Assembly: GCF_014646075.1 (NCBI RefSeq)
Contig: NZ_BMMT01000001.1
Coordinates: 186,001 to 250,000 of the forward strand
From: Saccharopolyspora thermophila
Lineage (GTDB): Bacteria; Actinomycetota; Actinomycetes; Mycobacteriales; Pseudonocardiaceae
Direction: 5' to 3'
Length of the DNA: 64,000 bases
Position 1 is the first letter of the stretch. Each line of letters begins with the position of its first letter. The position numbers and the translations under genes were made by a program. The notes beneath the pieces are model-generated. The model searched no databases. It saw only the letters and a list, made by a program, of their open reading frames with translations, and had not been told where the DNA came from. Shown here piece after piece: positions 1 to 8,474 of this stretch.

Positions 1-180
1 GGCGAGCTTCTCGTCGTGCAGCTGCTGCGCCGCCGCGATGACGTCGGCGGCAGTCACCACCTGTCCGTCCGGCTTGGCGACGCGCACCGTCTCCTCCGGC
101 ACCCCGGCCGCCGCGCGGGCACCCGCGAAGTACCGGACGCGCACGGCCACCGTGCCGACGTGTTCCGCCGGAGCCGACAT
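1..180 (-). CDS. MoaD/ThiS-family molybdopterin synthase small subunit (partial, C-terminus outside window)
   Basis: The first 60 residues of a ubiquitin-fold sulfur carrier are visible, starting at an ATG (reverse complement of 178-180). The beginning VAVRVRYFAGARAAAGV is typical of MoaD, the small subunit that carries the thiocarboxylate used to build the dithiolene of molybdopterin. The C-terminal GG that would be activated lies beyond position 1, so it cannot be checked. It follows moaA by only 4 nt, so the two are surely co-transcribed. The moaA-moaD order matches moaA2-moaD2 of mycobacteria. A related small sulfur carrier cannot be fully excluded from a fragment, but the neighbour decides the call. 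Confidence 0.8.
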   Translation of the reverse strand, partial: MSAPAEHVGTVAVRVRYFAGARAAAGVPEETVRVAKPDGQVVTAADVIAAAQQLHDEKLA

Positions 181-184
181 CCGC

Positions 185-1240
185 TCAACCCCCGATCGCG
201 CTCATCGGCCGGGACGGCTGGGCGAACTCACCGGAGTCCATCCCGTGCCCCGCCGCCTTCGCCCACATCGTCCGCTGCCAGAGCTCGATCAGCTCGGCGT
301 CGCTGGCCCCGTCGCGCATCGGGCCACGCAGGTCGGTCTCCGTCGTGGAGAACAGGCAGGAGCGCAGCTGGCCGTCGGCGGTGAGCCGGGTGCGGTCGCA
401 GGCCGCGCAGAACGGCCGGGTGACCGAGGCGATCACGCCGACCGTGGCCGGACCGCCGTCGACCAGCCAGCGCTCCGCGGGCGCGGACCCGCGTTCGGCC
501 ACGTCCGGGGTCAGGGTGAACTCGCGGCTGAGCCGCTCCAGGATCTCGGCGGCGGTGATCATCTGCGTGCGGTCCCAGCCGTGCTGCGGGTCCAGCGGCA
601 TCTGCTCGATGAACCGCAGCTGGTAGTCGTGCTCGATGCAGTACCGCAGCAGATCGCACGCCTCGTGGTCGTTGATGCCGCGCATCAGCACCGCGTTGAC
701 CTTCACCGGCTCCAGCCGCATCCGCTTCGCTGCGGCCAGTCCGGCGAGCACGTCGTCGAGCCGGTCGCGCCGGCTCAACTTCCGGAACACCTCGGGGTCG
801 AGGGTGTCCAGCGAGACGTTCACGCGGTCGAGCCCCGCCTGCACCAGCGGTTCGGCGTAGTCGCCGAGGTTGATCCCGTTGGTGGTCAGCGAGGTCTTCG
901 GGCGGCTGGGCAGGGCGGCGGTGGCGCCGATGATGTCCACCAGGTCCTTGCGCAGCAGCGGTTCGCCGCCGGTGAAGCGCACCGAGGTGACCCCGAGGTC
1001 CTCGACGGCAATGCGGATCAGTCGGTTCATCTCGTCGGTGGTCAGCAACTCCGCGCGCTTTAACCACGGCAGGCCCTCCGCGGGCATGCAGTAGGTGCAG
1101 CGCAGGTTGCACTTGTCGATGAGGGAAACGCGCAGATCCGTGGCCACCCGACCGAAGCGGTCCACCAGGTACGGGGTGTCCGGTCGCGCGGACTCGTCGA
1201 TCGTGCGGCGCACGAGCGGGATTCCCAGGTCCACCGTCAC
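185..1240 (-). CDS. moaA: GTP 3',8-cyclase MoaA
   Basis: Radical SAM enzyme that converts GTP to 3',8-cyclo-GTP, the first step of molybdenum cofactor synthesis in the cytosol. The 351-residue length is normal for the family. The N-terminal cluster motif is C44-x3-C48-x2-C51 (CNLRCTYC); the SAM motif GGEPLL is near residue 91; the second cluster ligands are C278, C281 and C295; the protein ends in GG, as MoaA needs. The start is a GTG at 1240. A TAGGGT hexamer lies 6 nt upstream of it, inside an inverted repeat, suggesting a leaderless transcript. The next gene, MoaD, follows after 4 nt. Confidence 0.96.
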   Translation of the reverse strand: MTVDLGIPLVRRTIDESARPDTPYLVDRFGRVATDLRVSLIDKCNLRCTYCMPAEGLPWLKRAELLTTDEMNRLIRIAVEDLGVTSVRFTGGEPLLRKDLVDIIGATAALPSRPKTSLTTNGINLGDYAEPLVQAGLDRVNVSLDTLDPEVFRKLSRRDRLDDVLAGLAAAKRMRLEPVKVNAVLMRGINDHEACDLLRYCIEHDYQLRFIEQMPLDPQHGWDRTQMITAAEILERLSREFTLTPDVAERGSAPAERWLVDGGPATVGVIASVTRPFCAACDRTRLTADGQLRSCLFSTTETDLRGPMRDGASDAELIELWQRTMWAKAAGHGMDSGEFAQPSRPMSAIGG

Positions 1241-1246
1241 CCCACG

Positions 1247-1263
1247 ACCCTAACCCGTTAGGG
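1247..1263 (-). promoter_or_regulatory. Inverted repeat and -10-like hexamer upstream of moaA
   Basis: CCCTAA (1248-1253), a 4-nt spacer and TTAGGG (1258-1263) form a perfect inverted repeat. On the minus strand it includes TAGGGT, a good actinobacterial -10 hexamer, 6 nt before the moaA GTG. A protein bound to this repeat would block transcription. The binding protein is unknown. Confidence 0.4.
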
Positions 1264-1380
1264 CGCCTCATTTCGATCGCGCGACGGCTTTTTGTGCCGT
1301 TTCACTGAGCGGTTGCGCCGCTGGGAGACCTGCGCGAACCAGTGCCGAAGAGCTTCTGCGGACCAAGCACGGAAATGCTA

Positions 1381-1416
1381 CCGCATATGCGGATCAAGAA
1401 GGGAACATGATCCGCA
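1381..1416 (+). promoter_or_regulatory. Palindromic operator candidate upstream of the mod operon
   Basis: A perfect 12-bp palindrome CCGCATATGCGG (1381-1392) overlaps the left arm of a second inverted repeat: TGCGGATCA (1388-1396), 11-nt spacer, TGATCCGCA (1408-1416). It lies about 150 nt before the first gene of the regulator-modABC operon. The obvious candidate ligand is the HTH-TOBE protein encoded next, acting as a molybdate-responsive regulator. That link is inference; the spacing differs from the E. coli ModE operator. Confidence 0.45.
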
Positions 1417-1568
1417 AAATCGGATCGAACGGGTTTCCGCCCGAGGTGCGTGCGGGTGTCCACATGTTGGGCAGGGGTCGACGCCGGGTGGGGTGCACGG
1501 CACGAATCCCGATCCGCGGTCGCCAACCCCTGGTTCTGCCCGCAGGTGCGGACGTATTCTGCTCAGCT

Positions 1569-1970
1569 GTGCCGCACTACCGGATCGCAGAGGTCGCCGG
1601 CCTGCTCGGGGTCAGCGACGACACGGTGCGCCGCTGGATCGACCACGGGCAGCTGCCCGCGGACCGGGACTCCGCCGGCCGCCGCATCGTCGACGGCGCC
1701 GCGCTCGCCGAGTTCGCCCGCGCCCAGGCGCGCTCCACGCCCGACCCGTCCGGCGTCGGCCGCTCGGCCCGCAACCGGCTGGTCGGCCTGGTCACCGACG
1801 TCGTGTCGGACCGGGTCATGTCGCAGGTGGAGATGCAGTGCGGGCCGCACCGGATCGTCTCGCTGATGAGCACCGAGGCGGTGCGGGAGCTCGGGCTCGT
1901 GCCGGGGGCGCTCGCGGTCGCCGTGGTCAAGTCGACCAACGTCGTGGTGGAAACGCCGGGAGAGAAGTGA
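1569..1970 (+). CDS. HTH-TOBE molybdate-responsive regulator
   Basis: A 133-residue protein combining an N-terminal MerR/excisionase-type helix-turn-helix (about residues 3-45, IAEVAGLLGVSDDTVRRWID) with one C-terminal TOBE/Mop domain (about 60-130, LVGLVTDVV...GPHRIVSLMS...LGLVPGALAVAVVKSTNVVVE). TOBE domains of this kind bind molybdate or tungstate. Together this suggests a small ModE-like regulator or molybdate-binding sensor of the mod operon. The GTG at 1569 is chosen because upstream codons lack family character. The stop overlaps the modA ATG (TGATG), so it is translationally coupled to the transporter it probably controls. A pure molybdate storage role is the alternative. Confidence 0.82.
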   Translation: MPHYRIAEVAGLLGVSDDTVRRWIDHGQLPADRDSAGRRIVDGAALAEFARAQARSTPDPSGVGRSARNRLVGLVTDVVSDRVMSQVEMQCGPHRIVSLMSTEAVRELGLVPGALAVAVVKSTNVVVETPGEK

Positions 1971-2716
1971 TGTCCAAGCTCAGGATGATCGTGTGCGCGG
2001 TGCTGGCGCTCGCGCTGCTCGCCGGGTGCGGGCAGGCCGGGTCGCAGCAGCAGCGGACCGTGACGGTCCTCGCCGCCGCGTCGCTGACCGAGTCCTTCGA
2101 CGAGCTCGGCACCCGCTTCACCGCCGCGCACCCGGACGTGCGGGTGCAGTTCGACTACCAGGGTTCGGCGACGCTGGCCGAGCAGATCCGGCAGGGCCGC
2201 CGCGCGGACGTGTTCGCCTCGGCGGACACGAAGAACATGGACAAGGTGCGCGACCTCGTCGGCACCCCGGAGACCCTGGCCACGAACCGGTTGACGATCG
2301 TCGTGCCGCCGGGCAACCCGGCGGGCATCGCGTCCCTGGCCGACCTCGCCGCCCCCGGGCGCACCGTGGTCGTCTGCGCGCCGCAGGTGCCGTGCGGCTC
2401 GGCCACCCGGAAGGTGGCGCAGGCCGCGAACGTGCGACTGCAGCCGGTGAGCGAGGAGAACGACGTGAAGTCCGTGCTGCACAAGGTGATCGCAGGCGAG
2501 GCCGACGCCGGGCTGGGCTACGTCACCGACGCGCGGGCGGCCGGGTCGCAGGTGCAGTCGGTGGACTTTGCGGAGTCGGCGCAGGCCATCAACACCTATC
2601 CGATCGCGACGATCGCCGACGCGCCGGAGCCGCAGCTGGCGGCGGAGTTCATGGCGTTCGTACGCGGCCCGGTCGGTCGCGAGGTCCTCGCCCGTCACGG
2701 CTTCGGCACCCCGTGA
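1970..2716 (+). CDS. modA: Molybdate ABC transporter substrate-binding lipoprotein ModA
   Basis: 248-residue periplasmic-type binding protein tethered outside the membrane. It has a lipoprotein signal peptide with lipobox LLAGC near residue 20, followed by the ModA core: VLAAASLTESFDEL (oxyanion-binding serine), YQGSATLAEQIRQGRRADVFASAD, and GYVTDARAAG near the hinge. It delivers molybdate (or tungstate) to ModB/ModC. The start ATG overlaps the stop of the upstream regulator, and the stop overlaps the modB GTG by 4 nt, so this is a tight operon. Length and motifs are typical. Specificity between molybdate and tungstate cannot be read from sequence alone. Confidence 0.95.
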   Translation: MSKLRMIVCAVLALALLAGCGQAGSQQQRTVTVLAAASLTESFDELGTRFTAAHPDVRVQFDYQGSATLAEQIRQGRRADVFASADTKNMDKVRDLVGTPETLATNRLTIVVPPGNPAGIASLADLAAPGRTVVVCAPQVPCGSATRKVAQAANVRLQPVSEENDVKSVLHKVIAGEADAGLGYVTDARAAGSQVQSVDFAESAQAINTYPIATIADAPEPQLAAEFMAFVRGPVGREVLARHGFGTP

Positions 2717-3552
2717 ACCGCCGGAATCCCCGGTTCCGTTCGAAACCGCCGTTTCGAGCCAAGCCGGCCTCCACGTCGCAGGTGCCGGGGGTGCTGTGGG
2801 CGCCCGCGGTGCTCGCGCTGGCCCTCGTGGTGCTACCCGTCCTCGGGCTGCTGACCCGCGTCGACCCCGCGCGCCTGCCGGGCCTGCTGCTCAGCCCCGC
2901 CGCGCTGGACGCGCTGTGGCTGTCGGTCGTTACGGGTCTGATCTCCACCGCGCTGTCTCTGGTGATCGGCGGCCCGCTGGCGCTGGTGCTGGCGCGGTCG
3001 CGGATGCGCGCGGTGCGGTTGGTGCGGGCGTTCGTGCTGCTGCCGTTGGTGCTGCCGCCGGTCGTCGGCGGTCTGGCGCTGCTCTACCTGCTGGGCCGGA
3101 CCGGTCCGCTGGGGCAGTTTCTCGACGCCGCCGGGCTGCGCCTGCCGTACACGACGGCGGCCGTGGTGCTGGCGCAGACGTTCGTGGCGATGCCGTTCCT
3201 GGTGGTGGGGCTGGAGGGGGCCCTGCGGACCGCCGGGGGCCGCTACGAGCAGGTCGCCGCGACGCTGGGCGCCGGGCCGTGGTTGACGTTCCGGCGGGTC
3301 ACGGTGCCGCTGGTGCTGCCCGCGCTGGGGTCCGGCCTGGTGCTGACGTTCGCCCGCGCACTGGGCGAGTTCGGCGCGACGATCACGTTCGCGGGCAGCC
3401 TCCAGGGCACCACGCGCACGCTGCCGCTGGCCATCTACAACACGGCGCAGTCCGACGTGGACGCCGCGGTGGCGATGTCGTTGCTGCTGGTGGTGGTGGC
3501 CGTCGTGGTGATCGCGGTGGCCCGGCCGAAGGCGGTGGAGGGGCGGTGGTGA
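2713..3552 (+). CDS. modB: Molybdate ABC transporter permease ModB
   Basis: 279-residue membrane permease with about six hydrophobic segments after a basic N-terminal tail of about 25 residues. The EAA-type loop that docks the ATPase is visible (EQVAATLGAGPWLTFRRVTVPLVLPAL). It forms the channel through which ModC drives molybdate. The GTG start overlaps the modA stop (GTGA), and its own stop overlaps the modC start, which supports one translational unit. The length is slightly above that of E. coli ModB because of the N-terminal extension. Confidence 0.93.
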   Translation: MNRRNPRFRSKPPFRAKPASTSQVPGVLWAPAVLALALVVLPVLGLLTRVDPARLPGLLLSPAALDALWLSVVTGLISTALSLVIGGPLALVLARSRMRAVRLVRAFVLLPLVLPPVVGGLALLYLLGRTGPLGQFLDAAGLRLPYTTAAVVLAQTFVAMPFLVVGLEGALRTAGGRYEQVAATLGAGPWLTFRRVTVPLVLPALGSGLVLTFARALGEFGATITFAGSLQGTTRTLPLAIYNTAQSDVDAAVAMSLLLVVVAVVVIAVARPKAVEGRW

Positions 3553-4637
3553 GCGGGTTACGGGCCGACGTCGAGTTCCACCGGCGGGACTTCGCGCTGC
3601 GCGCCGGGTTCGAGGTGGCGCCGGGCGAGGTGGTGGCGGTGCTGGGCCCGAACGGGGCCGGGAAGTCGACGCTGCTGTCGGTGCTGGCCGGGCAGCTCGC
3701 CGCGGATCGCGGCCGGGTGGCGCTGGGTGATGCGGTGTGGTTGGACACCGAACGCGGGATCAACGTGCCAACGCACCGCCGCGGTGTCGGGCTGCTGGCG
3801 CAGAACGCCCTGCTGTTTCCGAACCTGACGGTGCTGGAGAACGTCGCCTTCGGGCCCCGCGCCGCCGGGGTCCGCCGGGCCCGCGCCCGGGAGATCGCCG
3901 AGCACTGGCTGTCCGAAGTGGACGCCACCATGCTGGCGGAGCGGCGGCCGGACCAGCTCTCCGGCGGTCAGGCGCAGCGCGTCGCCCTGGCGCGGGCGCT
4001 GGCCGCCGACCCGCGGCTGCTGCTGCTGGACGAACCGCTGGCCGCGCTGGACGTCGACGCCGCGCCCGCGATGCGGGGCCTGCTGCACCAGGTGTTGCGG
4101 CGGCAGGACCGGCCGACCGTGCTGGTCACGCATGACGTGCTGGACGCGATCGTGCTGGCCGACCGGCTCCTGGTGCTGCTCGACGGCCGCATCGTCGAGC
4201 AGGGTCCGACCCGCGAGGTGCTGGCCCGCCCGAAGGATGCGTTCACCGCGCGCGTGGCCGGGCTCAACCTCGTGCCCGGTGTCGCGGTGGCCGACGGGAT
4301 CTCCTTCGGCGACAGCACGATCAGCGGCCGCACCGCCGAACCGCTGGACCTCGGCGAGGCCGCCGCGGCGGTGTTCGCACCGTCCACCGTCGCCGTGCAC
4401 CGCGAGCACCCGCACGGCAGTCCCCGCAACGCCTTCCTGGTGCGGTTGGCGGCGCTGGAACCGCGCGGCGACGTCGTGCGGGTGCGCGGCGTGGTGCGGG
4501 ACTGCTCGTTGGCCGCGGACGTGACCCCGGCGGCCGTGGCCGACCTGGACCTCAGGCCCGACGACGAGGTGTGGTTCGCGGTCAAGGCCGCTGAGGTGGC
4601 CATCCACCCGCTCTCCGGTGGATCATCGGGGACGTGA
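3549..4637 (+). CDS. modC: Molybdate ABC transporter ATPase ModC
   Basis: 362-residue ATPase that powers molybdate import. Walker A GPNGAGKST is near residues 33-41, the signature LSGGQAQR and Walker B LLLLDEPLAALD follow, with the switch histidine in VTHD. The C-terminal third (from about 285) is a TOBE-like domain, as in ModC proteins that sense molybdate. The GTG at 3549 overlaps the modB stop; a GTG at 3546 is equally possible. The stop overlaps the start of the HAD phosphatase by 4 nt. Confidence 0.94.
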   Translation: MSGLRADVEFHRRDFALRAGFEVAPGEVVAVLGPNGAGKSTLLSVLAGQLAADRGRVALGDAVWLDTERGINVPTHRRGVGLLAQNALLFPNLTVLENVAFGPRAAGVRRARAREIAEHWLSEVDATMLAERRPDQLSGGQAQRVALARALAADPRLLLLDEPLAALDVDAAPAMRGLLHQVLRRQDRPTVLVTHDVLDAIVLADRLLVLLDGRIVEQGPTREVLARPKDAFTARVAGLNLVPGVAVADGISFGDSTISGRTAEPLDLGEAAAAVFAPSTVAVHREHPHGSPRNAFLVRLAALEPRGDVVRVRGVVRDCSLAADVTPAAVADLDLRPDDEVWFAVKAAEVAIHPLSGGSSGT

Positions 4638-5428
4638 CTGAGCCATCACCCTGGACGTACCTGATGGACATGGACGGCGTCCTGGTCCACGAGGAGCACA
4701 TGGTTCCCGGCGCGGACGCCTTCCTGGCGGCGCTGCGCAAGCACGAGGTCCCGTTCCTGGTCTTCACCAACAACTCGATCTACACCCCGCGCGACCTGCG
4801 CGCGCGGCTGCACCGCACCGGCCTGGACGTCCCGGAGGAGGCGATCTGGACGTCCGCGCTGGCCACCGCCCAGTTCCTGGAGAACCAGCGGCCGGGCGGC
4901 TCGGCGTACGTGGTCGGCGAGTCGGGGCTGACCACAGCCCTGCACAACATCGGCTACGTGCTCACCGACCGCGACCCCGACTACGTGATCCTCGGCGAGA
5001 CCCGCACCTACAGCTTCGAGGCGATCACCAAGGCGATCCGGCTGGTCGAGGCCGGGGCGCGGTTCATCGCCACCAACCCCGACGAGAAGGGCCCGAGCCG
5101 CGAGGGCACGCTGCCAGCCACCGGCGCGGTGGCGGCGCTGATCGAGCGGGTGACCGGCCGGGCGCCGTACTACGTGGGCAAGCCGAACCCGCTGATGATG
5201 CGCTCCGCGTTGCGCCACCTGGGCGTGCACTCGGAGAACACGCTGATGATCGGCGACCGGATGGACACCGATGTCCGGTCCGGGCTGGAGTCGGGCCTGA
5301 AGACGATCCTGGTGCTGTCCGGCATCTCCGACGAGCACACCGCCGACCTGTTCCCGTACCGGCCGACGAAGGTGGTCAACTCGATCGCGGACCTCGTCGA
5401 GCACGTGCTGGACCCGTTCGCGGCCTGA
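4634..5428 (+). CDS. HAD-IIA (NagD-like) phosphatase
   Basis: 264-residue HAD superfamily hydrolase of subclass IIA. The nucleophile motif is MDMDGVLV with D12 and D14, motif II is FTNNS, and the acidic motif is GDRMDTDVRSG. NagD-like enzymes remove phosphate from small molecules such as nucleotides or sugar phosphates; the substrate here cannot be deduced. It starts with a GTG inside the modC stop, so it is translated with the molybdate transporter. Whether this reflects a shared pathway or only a convenient promoter is unclear. Confidence 0.85.
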   Translation: MTEPSPWTYLMDMDGVLVHEEHMVPGADAFLAALRKHEVPFLVFTNNSIYTPRDLRARLHRTGLDVPEEAIWTSALATAQFLENQRPGGSAYVVGESGLTTALHNIGYVLTDRDPDYVILGETRTYSFEAITKAIRLVEAGARFIATNPDEKGPSREGTLPATGAVAALIERVTGRAPYYVGKPNPLMMRSALRHLGVHSENTLMIGDRMDTDVRSGLESGLKTILVLSGISDEHTADLFPYRPTKVVNSIADLVEHVLDPFAA

Positions 5429-5432
5429 CCGG

Positions 5433-5687
5433 TCACGACGGCAGGTCGGCCGCGATGGCCCCGGGCACCCGGTTCAGCTCGTCGGCCATCCGCTCCGCCG
5501 CGTCGCGCAGGAGTTCGGCGCGGCGGCTCAGCGACCCGGACCAGTGCCGCTGGGCCGCGGCGAGGCGGTCGAACAGGTCCGCCTGCAGGCGGAGCCGTTC
5601 GACCTGTGCCCAGTCGCACCGGACCGGGCCGCCAAAGGCCCGCTCGATCGCCGCCGCGACCCGCTCCAGCTCGAGCTCGGTGATCAT
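5433..5687 (-). CDS. Small helical hypothetical protein
   Basis: An 84-residue charged, mostly helical protein with no signal peptide or membrane segment and no recognised motif. Alternating Leu/Ala and Arg/Glu (LELERVAAAIERAF, AERMADELNRV) suggests a short coiled coil. It is convergent with the HAD phosphatase (4-nt gap) and lies downstream of the R2-like oxidase gene on the same strand, separated by 105 nt. The open frame with strong third-position GC bias supports a real gene; function is unknown. Confidence 0.55.
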   Translation of the reverse strand: MITELELERVAAAIERAFGGPVRCDWAQVERLRLQADLFDRLAAAQRHWSGSLSRRAELLRDAAERMADELNRVPGAIAADLPS

Positions 5688-5792
5688 GCGCCCCCCTCTG
5701 GTTCAGTGGCGAACCCCCTCTTCGAGGAGAGGCCGCGGACCGCGCGGATGACACGCGGTTGTGCCCGACGTCACCACCGGTGCAGGAACGGA

Positions 5793-6767
5793 TCAGCCCT
5801 GGGCCTTGGCGAGTTCGGCGGCGTCCTCCGCGCCGAACTGCTCCTCCAGCAGCTCCGGGGAGGCGTCCTCGTCGATCTGGGCGAGGGGCATGCCGCGGGC
5901 GCTGGAGATCGCGCCGAGGCGGCGCGTCGCGCGATCCGAGGCGTAGGCCGTCAGCGCGTCCTTGTCCAGCCCGAACGGCGGAACCTCCGGCGCGTCGTCC
6001 GGACGCCACTGGACCTGGGCGATGGCGTGCGGCAGCAGCCGGGCCATCTGGTCCTGCACCACGTTCCAGTTGCGTTCGTCGGCGGCCACGTGCCGGCGGC
6101 AGGCGAAGGTGCCCCACGCCATGTGCCGCCGTTCGTCGTCGCTGATGTGCCGGATGACCCGCTGCATGCCGGGCAGGATGCCGCGCCGCACGCAGATGGT
6201 GTGCCAGGCGTAGTAGCCGGTCAGCGCCAGGGTGCCCTCGACGACGTGGTTGTAGGTCACCGACGCCCGCACCTGGTTCTCCGGGCTCGGGTCCTCGTGC
6301 AGCGCGTGCAGCGACTCCGGCAGCGCCTGGTAGAAGATCTCCCGGTAGCCGGGGTTGTCCTCGACCAGCGGGTGCAGGTCGTCGGTGAGCCCGACGGCGT
6401 CCATCCACAGCCGGAACGCCTGGGTGTGCTTGGCCTCCTCGAACAGGAACTGGGTCAGGTACATCTCGTCGCCGAAGCGGCCCTCGGCGGCCATCGCGGC
6501 CAGGAAGGGCTGGAGATCCTGGGTGACGGCTTCCTCGCCGGCGACGAACTGCGCGCACAGTCCGGTGATGCTGCGCTGCTCGTCCTCGGTGAGCTGCTGC
6601 CAGTCCTCGGCGTCCTTGCTGAATTCGATGTCGGCGGGGTTCCAGAACTTCGCGTTGCCCTTGGTGAACAGCCGCAGCGGGAGGGAGCCCCAGTTGAGGC
6701 CGTTGGCTCGCAGGGAATGAAAGGCTTGGCGGTGGGTGCGGTGCGCGGGGGTGCTTGTCGTCGTCAT
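5793..6767 (-). CDS. R2-like ligand-binding oxidase (R2lox)
   Basis: 324-residue ferritin-fold protein that assembles a Mn/Fe cofactor in the cytosol. Aligned by eye with the mycobacterial R2lox (Rv0233), all metal ligands are present: E78, E111, H114, E177, E212 and H215. V81 and Y172, the pair that forms the unusual tyrosine-valine ether crosslink, are also conserved (GEEAV, TYNH). Such proteins are often misnamed ribonucleotide reductase beta subunits, but no NrdA-type gene is nearby. The natural substrate of the family is unknown. The ATG at 6767 has GGAG a few bases upstream. It stands alone, divergent from the HAD gene at 6870. Confidence 0.92.
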   Translation of the reverse strand: MTTTSTPAHRTHRQAFHSLRANGLNWGSLPLRLFTKGNAKFWNPADIEFSKDAEDWQQLTEDEQRSITGLCAQFVAGEEAVTQDLQPFLAAMAAEGRFGDEMYLTQFLFEEAKHTQAFRLWMDAVGLTDDLHPLVEDNPGYREIFYQALPESLHALHEDPSPENQVRASVTYNHVVEGTLALTGYYAWHTICVRRGILPGMQRVIRHISDDERRHMAWGTFACRRHVAADERNWNVVQDQMARLLPHAIAQVQWRPDDAPEVPPFGLDKDALTAYASDRATRRLGAISSARGMPLAQIDEDASPELLEEQFGAEDAAELAKAQG

Positions 6768-6869
6768 GGCGACTCCAGCTCGCCGAATGTGAAAAGCATA
6801 ACGGAGTGATTTTCGATACTGGCCAGTTCCGCGTCAAGGGTGCTTCGGTCCCGCCGTAGGGTGGGGCGC

Positions 6870-7472
6870 GTGCTGACCGTCGGATTCGACCTGGACATGA
6901 CGCTGATCGACCCGCGTCCCGGCATGGTGCGCGCCTTCGCCGCCCTCAACGAGAAGTTCGGGCTGAGCCTCGACGGCGAGCGCTTCGCCGCCAACCTTGG
7001 GCCGCCACTGGCCGACGTGATCCGCGGCTACGGCTTCGACGAACCGCTCGTGCAGCGGCTCGTCACCCACTTCCGCGAGATCTACCCAGAGGTCGTGATC
7101 TCGGCGACCCGGCCGATGCCCGGAGCGCGGGAGGCGCTGGCCGCGGTGCGCGCGGCGGGCGGGCGCACCCTGGTGATCACCGGGAAGTACCAGCCGAACG
7201 CGGGCCTGCACCTCAAGGAGTTCGGCTGGGACGTCGACCGGCTGGCCGGTGACGTCTTCGCCACCGCCAAGGGCGACGTGCTGCGCGAGGAGGGGGCGAG
7301 TATCTACGTCGGCGACCACGTCGGCGACATCGTGGGCGCGAAGGCGGCGGGTGCGCTGGCCGTCGCGGTGGCGACCGGCCCCTACAGCCGTGACGAACTG
7401 GCCGCGGCCGGGGCCGACGTCGCGTTGCGCGACCTGACCGAGTTCCCGGACTGGCTCACCGCGCACACGTGA
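6870..7472 (+). CDS. HAD-family phosphatase (phosphoglycolate phosphatase-like)
   Basis: 200-residue HAD hydrolase. The nucleophile motif is FDLDMTLID (D8, D10), TGK matches motif II, and YVGDHVGDIVGAKAAG is the acidic motif with a Gph/PGP-like arrangement. It hydrolyses a phosphomonoester; the substrate is unknown. The GTG at 6870 is preferred because TAGGGT lies 7 nt upstream, consistent with leaderless transcription, and because upstream residues are Arg-rich noise. It is convergent with the small membrane protein that follows (7-nt gap between stops). Confidence 0.82.
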   Translation: MLTVGFDLDMTLIDPRPGMVRAFAALNEKFGLSLDGERFAANLGPPLADVIRGYGFDEPLVQRLVTHFREIYPEVVISATRPMPGAREALAAVRAAGGRTLVITGKYQPNAGLHLKEFGWDVDRLAGDVFATAKGDVLREEGASIYVGDHVGDIVGAKAAGALAVAVATGPYSRDELAAAGADVALRDLTEFPDWLTAHT

Positions 7473-7478
7473 CCGGTG

Positions 7479-7676
7479 CTAGCGGCGGCGGTTGCGCACG
7501 ACGGTGGCGACCACACCGAAGATCAGCCCGGCCGGGCACAGCAGTGTGGCCAGGTTGAGCCAGACCGGCAGGTCCTGGTATCCGGCGGCGAACAGTGCGA
7601 AGATCACGATGATGGCGAGCAGGCCCAGGGTGAACAGGGCCACCGACAACGGCAGCACCGCGGAACGCGTTGGCAT
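7479..7676 (-). CDS. Small two-helix membrane protein (Rv0870c-like position)
   Basis: 65-residue protein with two hydrophobic segments (about residues 9-30 and 37-58) and a basic RNRRR tail, so both ends probably face the cytosol. No function is known. It sits next to cspB exactly where mycobacteria carry the small membrane protein Rv0870c, which supports it as a real gene rather than a chance frame. Confidence 0.65.
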   Translation of the reverse strand: MPTRSAVLPLSVALFTLGLLAIIVIFALFAAGYQDLPVWLNLATLLCPAGLIFGVVATVVRNRRR

Positions 7677-7918
7677 GATGACCAGCGTATTGACGCGCTA
7701 CGCCGGGTGTCGCAGCGGCCCTTGCCCGATAAGGCCGGGTGTTGCCGCCTCGGTTCGCGGTACGCTGAAGGTGACGCGTCCCGGCGCGCCTGACTGCGAG
7801 GCGTACACGGGGCGCTTTCGTCGTGCGGGGGGAGTTGCCCCGGCGCGGCGGACGGGAAAGGGACGACGACGGGCCCCGGGGACCGGGCCAGCGCATTCGA
7901 CAGGGAACGGTGAGGACA

Positions 7919-8314
7919 GTGCCGACCGGCAGGGTCAAGTGGTTCGACGCGGACAAGGGCTTCGGCTTCCTGACCCAGGAAGGTGGGGAGGACGTGTACG
8001 TGCGCGCGTCCGCGTTGCCGTCCGGCGTGGATGCGCTCAAAACCGGCCAGCGCGTCGACTTCGACATGGCGCATGGCCGCCGCGGGCCTCAGGCGCTGAA
8101 GGTGAAGTTGCTCGACCCGCTGCCGTCGGTGGTCGAGGCGCGCCGCCGTCCCGCTGACGAGCTGCACGGCATGATCGATGACATGATCAAGCTCCTCGAG
8201 CTGAAGGTGCAGCCCGACCTGCGCCGCGGCCGCTACCCGGACCGCAAGACGGCCAGGCGCATCGGCGAGGTCGTCCGCGCGGTCGCGCGTGAGCTGGACC
8301 CGGGCAGCAGCTGA
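7919..8314 (+). CDS. cspB: Cold-shock domain protein CspB (extended form)
   Basis: 131-residue protein. Residues 1-65 are a cold-shock OB-fold with both RNA-binding motifs ([12 protein letters not shown] and EDVYVR). A conserved C-terminal part follows ([47 protein letters not shown]), the extended actinobacterial form seen in mycobacterial CspB (Rv0871). It binds single-stranded nucleic acid and acts as an RNA chaperone. The GTG at 7919 fits the family start VPTGRVKW. The preceding 240 nt are gene-free and could hold a long regulated leader. A terminator hairpin follows at 8475. Confidence 0.93.
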   Translation: MPTGRVKWFDADKGFGFLTQEGGEDVYVRASALPSGVDALKTGQRVDFDMAHGRRGPQALKVKLLDPLPSVVEARRRPADELHGMIDDMIKLLELKVQPDLRRGRYPDRKTARRIGEVVRAVARELDPGSS

Positions 8315-8474
8315 CCCGACCGCGGGCGCGTCCCGCGCCGCCGCTGTTCCGACTGCTCCGCCCCGGCGATTCCAGTGGGGATCGGCGGGGTGATCTCCAC
8401 CGGTATCACCAGGGGCGGCAACCGGGACGCGTTCGGCCGGGGACTTTCGTCAGGGGCGGTGGCCGGGAATCCGG

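Larger units (their letters stand above)
1241..1568. other. 328-bp intergenic region between moaA and the mod operon
   Basis: No convincing gene is present; the short open frames here lack start signals and family features. The region holds the moaA promoter repeat at its left end and a dense set of palindromes at 1381-1416, described separately, which probably controls the mod operon. It contains the only AT-richer stretch in this part of the window. Confidence 0.6.

Noticed and set aside
38-1063. Long plus-strand frame opposite moaA
   Set aside because: Antisense shadow of moaA; Arg/Gly/Val-rich composition, no family features.
5793-6767. Ribonucleotide reductase beta subunit
   Set aside because: The R2lox Val-Tyr crosslink pair and overall match to Rv0233 fit R2lox; no NrdA partner is present.
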